Shown piece after piece: positions 60,173 to 64,000 of a stretch of 64,000 nt of DNA; positions within the stretch are counted from its first letter, which is position 1; the number at the start of each line of letters is the position of its first letter. The notes below the pieces were generated by a model that searched no databases, was not told where the DNA came from, and saw only the letters and a list, made by a program, of their open reading frames with translations. The translations under genes and the position numbers were made by a program. The stretch comes from Rhodospirillaceae bacterium (GTDB lineage Bacteria; Pseudomonadota; Alphaproteobacteria; MPNO01; UBA2964), in the NCBI GenBank assembly GCA_002720855.1, contig PBIN01000002.1, positions 81,930-145,929 of the forward strand, in the 5' to 3' direction.

Positions 60173-61556
60173 GGAGGCGCGTTTGAAACTCTCCGAAAAA
60201 GAAATATTAATCCCAGCCTCTCCGGGACACCGAGATCTGATTACTCATTTGCAGGGTATTCAGGAGTTCGCTACCAACGAAACGGTTCCCGTACGGTTTG
60301 CCGTAACACGTCTTGACGATATCCATTATCAGTGCGAGTTGGGCGTTCTAGTAGACGCGAACTCCAGATCATCCAAATTACCGCCTTCCATCTTCAAATT
60401 TGAGAAGCGAAAGGTAGTACGCAACGATTCCTTCAATGCAGTTTTTATCGTTCCCACAGGTATCGGCGCCGAAATTGGAGGGCATGCGGGCGACGCTACT
60501 CCGGCCGCCCGAGTTGTTGCGGCTGCTTGTGATCGTTTGATCCTTCATCCCAATGTCGTCAATGCCTCGGATCTCAACGAGATGCCTGATAACGCGCTAT
60601 ACGTTGAGGGAAGCACCATTGACCGTCTGTTGATGGGGACGGTCGGATTGCAGCCAGTCCGCAATAATCGCGTACTGATCATCATTGACGAACATGAAAT
60701 TCCAGCATTTGCCGATGATACGATTAACGCGATTAGTGCTGCCCGGGCAACCTACGGTCTCAACTGCCCGGCCGTAATCAAACTTGCCCCCCCATTGCGG
60801 ATGAAAGCGGCATTTACGGAATCTGGGCGCGCCGCAGGAAAAGTAGATGGCCTTGACCGGGTTGGTGCAATACTTGACGAATTCGCAGGGCAGTTCGATG
60901 CAATAGGGATAGCATCTGTCATTGAATGTTCTGAAGAATACCACGAAGCCTATTTCCACAGCGACGGCGGCTTGATCAACCCTTGGGGTGGCGTTGAAGC
61001 AATGCTGACGCATGCTGTGTCATTGCTCCACGGTTTTCCAGCCGCCCATTCGCCAATGCTCGAAAATCAAACCGTTGCCAATTTCGAATTGGGGCGCGTA
61101 GATCCACGGCTTGCAGCCGAAGCAGCTTCATTGACGTTTTTACAATGTATGTTGAAGGGATTGCAGCGGAGCCCCCAGATTATCAGTGACACCGAAGCGG
61201 TGCGTGAACATGGTGTATTAACGGCAGCGGACGTTTCTTGTTTGATTATTCCGGATAAATGCATTGGCCTGCCGACATTAGCCGCACTGGAACAAGGCAT
61301 TCCCGTAATCGCCGTGCGTGAAAATGAAAATCTTATGCAAAACGATCTACAGGCATTGCCTTGGGCCCCTGGACAGTTTCACATTGTTGAAAACTATTGG
61401 GAGGCGGTTGGCATCATGACTGCTTTAAAGGCGGGCATTGAACCTGACTCTTTGCGACGACCTTTAAATTCCACAAATGTCGAATCCCGTAAGGCAGAGA
61501 ACATTAAAGTCATCGCAGAAGAGTCGGCAAATGTTGGGCGTTTAGCTGAGCCCTGA
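60165..61556 (+). CDS. DUF3326 family protein
   Basis: A 463-residue cytosolic protein. It contains VFIVPTGIGAEIGGHAGDAT, VVAAACDRLILHPNVVNASD, YVEGSTIDRLLMG, HSDGGLINPWGGVEAMLTHA and HPIIGTP-like VADVSCLIIPDKCIGLPTLA, the DUF3326 signature. There is no experimental function that I can recall. The frame overlaps the AdoMet decarboxylase gene by 8 bp, so the two are translationally linked. The gene end overlaps the glycosyltransferase gene on the other strand by 15 bp. A function linked to the polyamine module is inferred only from context. Confidence 0.8.
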   Translation: MFEEARLKLSEKEILIPASPGHRDLITHLQGIQEFATNETVPVRFAVTRLDDIHYQCELGVLVDANSRSSKLPPSIFKFEKRKVVRNDSFNAVFIVPTGIGAEIGGHAGDATPAARVVAAACDRLILHPNVVNASDLNEMPDNALYVEGSTIDRLLMGTVGLQPVRNNRVLIIIDEHEIPAFADDTINAISAARATYGLNCPAVIKLAPPLRMKAAFTESGRAAGKVDGLDRVGAILDEFAGQFDAIGIASVIECSEEYHEAYFHSDGGLINPWGGVEAMLTHAVSLLHGFPAAHSPMLENQTVANFELGRVDPRLAAEAASLTFLQCMLKGLQRSPQIISDTEAVREHGVLTAADVSCLIIPDKCIGLPTLAALEQGIPVIAVRENENLMQNDLQALPWAPGQFHIVENYWEAVGIMTALKAGIEPDSLRRPLNSTNVESRKAENIKVIAEESANVGRLAEP

Positions 61557-62753
61557 ATCAGGACGGTCCCCCCAAACCCTAAACCATGAGTCCGATATGT
61601 TTTTGGCGAAGTCGTCCATACTGTAATTTGTTTCGACGTAATGGCGGGCATTTGCGCCAAGGACATCTCTGTTGCCGCGATCGGATACGATTGCAGCGAC
61701 GGCCGCTGCCATTTCCGCGGCGTCAAACCCAACCAAGCTGCCGGTTTTTCCGTCGATGACATAATCCTCTGGCCCGCCGCAGTGTGTCGACACGACGGGG
61801 ACTCCGCTGGCCATTGCCTGGATGCCTGCCATATTGAGGCCTTCCTGTAGCGATGGAATTACAAAAACATCCAGCGATTGATAAAATTCTGGTAGCTCGT
61901 CTGCATTGAGCCAACCCGACCAGGAGACGTGTTCTGCGAGATCCAGTCTTTCAATTTCTCTAGTGAGCTGAGCGGAGGGTGACCCCGTTAGCTGAAGGGA
62001 AACGTTTTGTTTTTGATCTAGAAGCACCTTAAGTGCGGAAAACAATAGGGACAGATTCTTTCGGCCGTCCTCGGGACGACCTGCGAAGCCGATTACGCCT
62101 TGTTCTGGTGGCATTGCTGGGGGATGAAACCGTATAACATCCACGGGGATAGGGGTTTTTGAGATTTTCTTATCATCAAGTCCAACGGCCACCATACTAT
62201 TTCGCGTATATTCGCTGACCGCCATGAAATGGCCATCCGCCATCAAAATATTTTTTTCCATTACGCGGAGGATTGGAGAAAGAATGGTCTGATCGAATAA
62301 CCGCCTTGGTAACGGCATAGATTGCCGACGATCAATACGATCTTCAATCATTGTGCCGGCACACCAGACTAAATGCGGCATGCCCAATTTCGCGATCATA
62401 TTTGCCGTCAGCACGGTGCCCGTGACAACAATGTGCCTGTCATATTCTGAAATCACATCCTGCCAACGTTTTGACGACAGGTAATAGGGAAACTCCAATT
62501 CGGGGAACCGGCATCCGATCGAAAGACAAGGCACATCACCAAAACATATGCCCTCACGGACCATTGGACGTCTGGCAGAGAGGATTTTCCAACTAGGCAC
62601 TACAAGATCGGGGTAATCACTGAGTGTTGCAAAATGCGCAACCGTTACCGCATGGCCAAGGGACCGAAGATGTTGGATCAGAATGCGGGCCTTGTCAGGC
62701 ACGCCCCCGGTCAGCGGCGGCAGGGTTATGATCAATACGGATTGTGCTGTCAT
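61542..62753 (-). CDS. Glycosyltransferase family 4 protein
   Basis: The 403-residue GT-B enzyme has a N-domain with IITLPPLTGGVPDKARILIQ and a C-domain donor site VFVIPSLQEGLNMAGIQAMA, the usual E-x7-E, then SGVPVVSTHCGGPEDYVIDG. RPEDGRKNLSLLFSALKVLL is the conserved mid-domain strand. It transfers a sugar from a nucleotide donor to a lipid or glycan at the cytosolic membrane face. It overlaps by 15 bp the end of the DUF3326 gene and is divergent from the acyl-CoA synthetase. Confidence 0.9.
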   Translation of the reverse strand: MTAQSVLIITLPPLTGGVPDKARILIQHLRSLGHAVTVAHFATLSDYPDLVVPSWKILSARRPMVREGICFGDVPCLSIGCRFPELEFPYYLSSKRWQDVISEYDRHIVVTGTVLTANMIAKLGMPHLVWCAGTMIEDRIDRRQSMPLPRRLFDQTILSPILRVMEKNILMADGHFMAVSEYTRNSMVAVGLDDKKISKTPIPVDVIRFHPPAMPPEQGVIGFAGRPEDGRKNLSLLFSALKVLLDQKQNVSLQLTGSPSAQLTREIERLDLAEHVSWSGWLNADELPEFYQSLDVFVIPSLQEGLNMAGIQAMASGVPVVSTHCGGPEDYVIDGKTGSLVGFDAAEMAAAVAAIVSDRGNRDVLGANARHYVETNYSMDDFAKNISDSWFRVWGDRPDSGLS

Positions 62754-62860
62754 TACCCTCCTTTTGAGCAGTCTGGAGGCCGCAGTGTCAACATGTTGTG
62801 GTGTGGAAAAGCTTGGCCCGGCGCGTTGCTGTGCCGTAATACCAATGCTAAACCACGGAC

Positions 62861-64000
62861 ATGTCGGAGATATCTTTACAGGACGCTAAATCTTTTCATA
62901 GCGTGGTCGCTGAGAACGCGGCCAAGTGGCCTGATCGGACTTATGTCCATTGTATTGATCAGGACAAATCGCTCAGCTATGGCGCCCTTTACAGCGTATC
63001 CAATCGCATCGCCCGTTTTCTCCAGGATAGAAAGCTTGGTGCGAATGATCGTGTTCTTTTGCTCGCGGAAAACTCGGTTGAGAACCTTGCAATATTCGTG
63101 AGCGTATTACGGTATGGCGCCACGCTCGCGACTGTTCACGTTGAAATGAACCAGGCGCATCTGTCTGAGATTATTCAGGCCATCGCGCCAAAAATCGTTC
63201 TTTTTCAGGAAGGGCTCGGTCTTGAGAAATTGCGAGACAATGCGCAGGGCGATTGGTTTGCTCTCGGAGAATGGTCAGAAAGAGCTGAAGCAGCGACAGG
63301 GTTTTTTGCTGATCTTGAGCAGCTTTCCGATGCCGACAATGTCGAAAGTATCGCTGCACCCGATGATCACGGAGTCATCTTTTATACGTCTGGGACAGTG
63401 GCGAAACCTAAAGGTGTCATTCAGACGCATGCAACTGCGTATTATAATTATGACGCCACCGCCGACTATTTACAGCTTGCGCCAGGGGATACGGTTTTTG
63501 ACTGCCGGTCCTATAGCTGGCTTTCCGCGCAGCACATGAGCCTCGGCGCACCGCTTGTCGCCGGTGCTACCTGTGTAATGGCAAAGCACTTTTCTCAAAG
63601 CCGATATTTTGAATGGCTCAAGACATCGCAAGCAAATGTTGGATTCGTCGTGCCGACGATTGTCAATATGCTGATCAACCGCCCGCAGGAAATTCACGGA
63701 AGCGACCTTCCGCATTTGCGGTTTTTGACGTCGAGTTCTGCGCCTTTGTTGGATGAACAGTGGCGTCAATTTGAAGAACTCTACGGAATTACGCTCGCTC
63801 AGAGCTGTGGCTCCAGTGAAGGCGGGAATACAGCAGCACATCGAGGCGCCGACCGAAAATTTGGAACGATCGGTCCAGCCCAAAAATATCAGGACATTCG
63901 TATTGTTGATGGTGACGGGAAACGACTGCCTCAGGGCGAAACCGGTGAAATCATTATTGGGGGCGGAAAACAACAGGCCTTCGGTTATTTGATGTCGGAC
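62861..64000 (+). CDS. AMP-dependent acyl-CoA synthetase/ligase (cut at window end)
   Basis: The frame from ATG 62861 is open for all 380 codons to the window edge. It has the adenylate-forming motif FYTSGTVAKPKGVIQTH, the SCGSSEGGNTAAHRG signature, and LPQGETGEIIIGG at the end of the visible part. The N-terminus (SFHSVVAENAAKWPDRTYVH) is a typical start. It activates a carboxylic acid as an acyl-AMP and transfers it to CoA or a carrier protein. The C-terminal lid domain lies beyond the window. Substrate unknown. Confidence 0.88.
   Translation, partial: MSEISLQDAKSFHSVVAENAAKWPDRTYVHCIDQDKSLSYGALYSVSNRIARFLQDRKLGANDRVLLLAENSVENLAIFVSVLRYGATLATVHVEMNQAHLSEIIQAIAPKIVLFQEGLGLEKLRDNAQGDWFALGEWSERAEAATGFFADLEQLSDADNVESIAAPDDHGVIFYTSGTVAKPKGVIQTHATAYYNYDATADYLQLAPGDTVFDCRSYSWLSAQHMSLGAPLVAGATCVMAKHFSQSRYFEWLKTSQANVGFVVPTIVNMLINRPQEIHGSDLPHLRFLTSSSAPLLDEQWRQFEELYGITLAQSCGSSEGGNTAAHRGADRKFGTIGPAQKYQDIRIVDGDGKRLPQGETGEIIIGGGKQQAFGYLMSD

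Noticed and set aside
1-64000. CRISPR array, transposon or prophage
   Set aside because: No spaced direct repeats, transposase, integrase or capsid genes were seen; the two phage-like domains stand in isolated genes.

Overview
The window looks like a chromosomal segment of a Gram-negative alphaproteobacterium, probably marine and free-living (inference). Supporting signs are the Mg-type HemB, nine proteins with PEP-CTERM-like C-termini (exosortase sorting, so an outer membrane and exopolysaccharide), a type I-secreted RTX protein, and many single-gene catabolic enzymes (TauD, PhyH, LLM flavin enzymes, cupins, UbiD). Base composition is moderate. I saw no rRNA, tRNA, CRISPR array, integrase or insertion sequence.

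Layout. 1-1020: partial membrane-anchored gene, a gene remnant and a PEP-CTERM protein. 1033-5284: GST, hemB, metY, MFS permease. 5436-9100: TauD and PhyH oxygenases, a Sel1-like protein, a Tat-exported intradiol dioxygenase and an unlisted 30-residue membrane peptide. 9269-12783: ThiXYZ/SsuABC-like ABC importer and an aldo/keto reductase. 12784-15913: PEP-CTERM-type metalloprotease and three overlapping PEP-CTERM genes. 16248-20285: TetR, LLM, alpha/beta hydrolase and divergent bicupin, a catabolic unit. 20447-28396: more PEP-CTERM genes, MAPEG, propeller-ankyrin fusion, thiolase, amidohydrolase, Spy-like protein, TauD. 28476-30282: an AhpD-like protein whose second redox cysteine codon is TGA, followed by a hairpin of bacterial SECIS type, then beta carbonic anhydrase. 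30562-34257: giant RTX protein. 34397-38596: LLM enzyme, GNAT, TSUP permease, adenosine deaminase, 2OG oxygenase. 38749-40409: two secreted proteins sharing a precise C-x46-C repeat, one broken by a 10-bp tandem duplication. 40492-45731: sulfotransferase-like, DapA-like, a Tat protein with a phage-fibre-like tail, a heme-oxygenase-fold enzyme and a dihydroxyphthalate-decarboxylase-like protein. 45940-47015: two gene 5' halves fused tail to tail by a deletion. 47152-53163: TPR membrane protein, CDO-type cupin, ornithine cyclodeaminase family, glycine-rich protein, PEP-CTERM protein, cupin. 53327-57423: UbiD, acetolactate-synthase-like enzyme, SDR. 57587-61556: DUF350-DUF1190-glutathionylspermidine synthase-like-AdoMet decarboxylase-like-DUF3326 operon. 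61542-64000: glycosyltransferase and a truncated acyl-CoA synthetase.

The best leads are: (1) the probable selenoprotein at 28476-29627, with the Glu-x11-Cys-x2-Sec-x3-His order of AhpD and a 7-bp hairpin 17 nt after the TGA; (2) four sigma-54-type -24/-12 elements, each at the head of a PEP-CTERM transcription unit, pointing to a co-regulated surface-protein regulon; (3) the new Cys-bounded helical repeat and its slipped-strand frameshift; (4) the polyamine/glutathione-like operon at 57587-61556. All family assignments come from reading motifs by eye; no searches were run.
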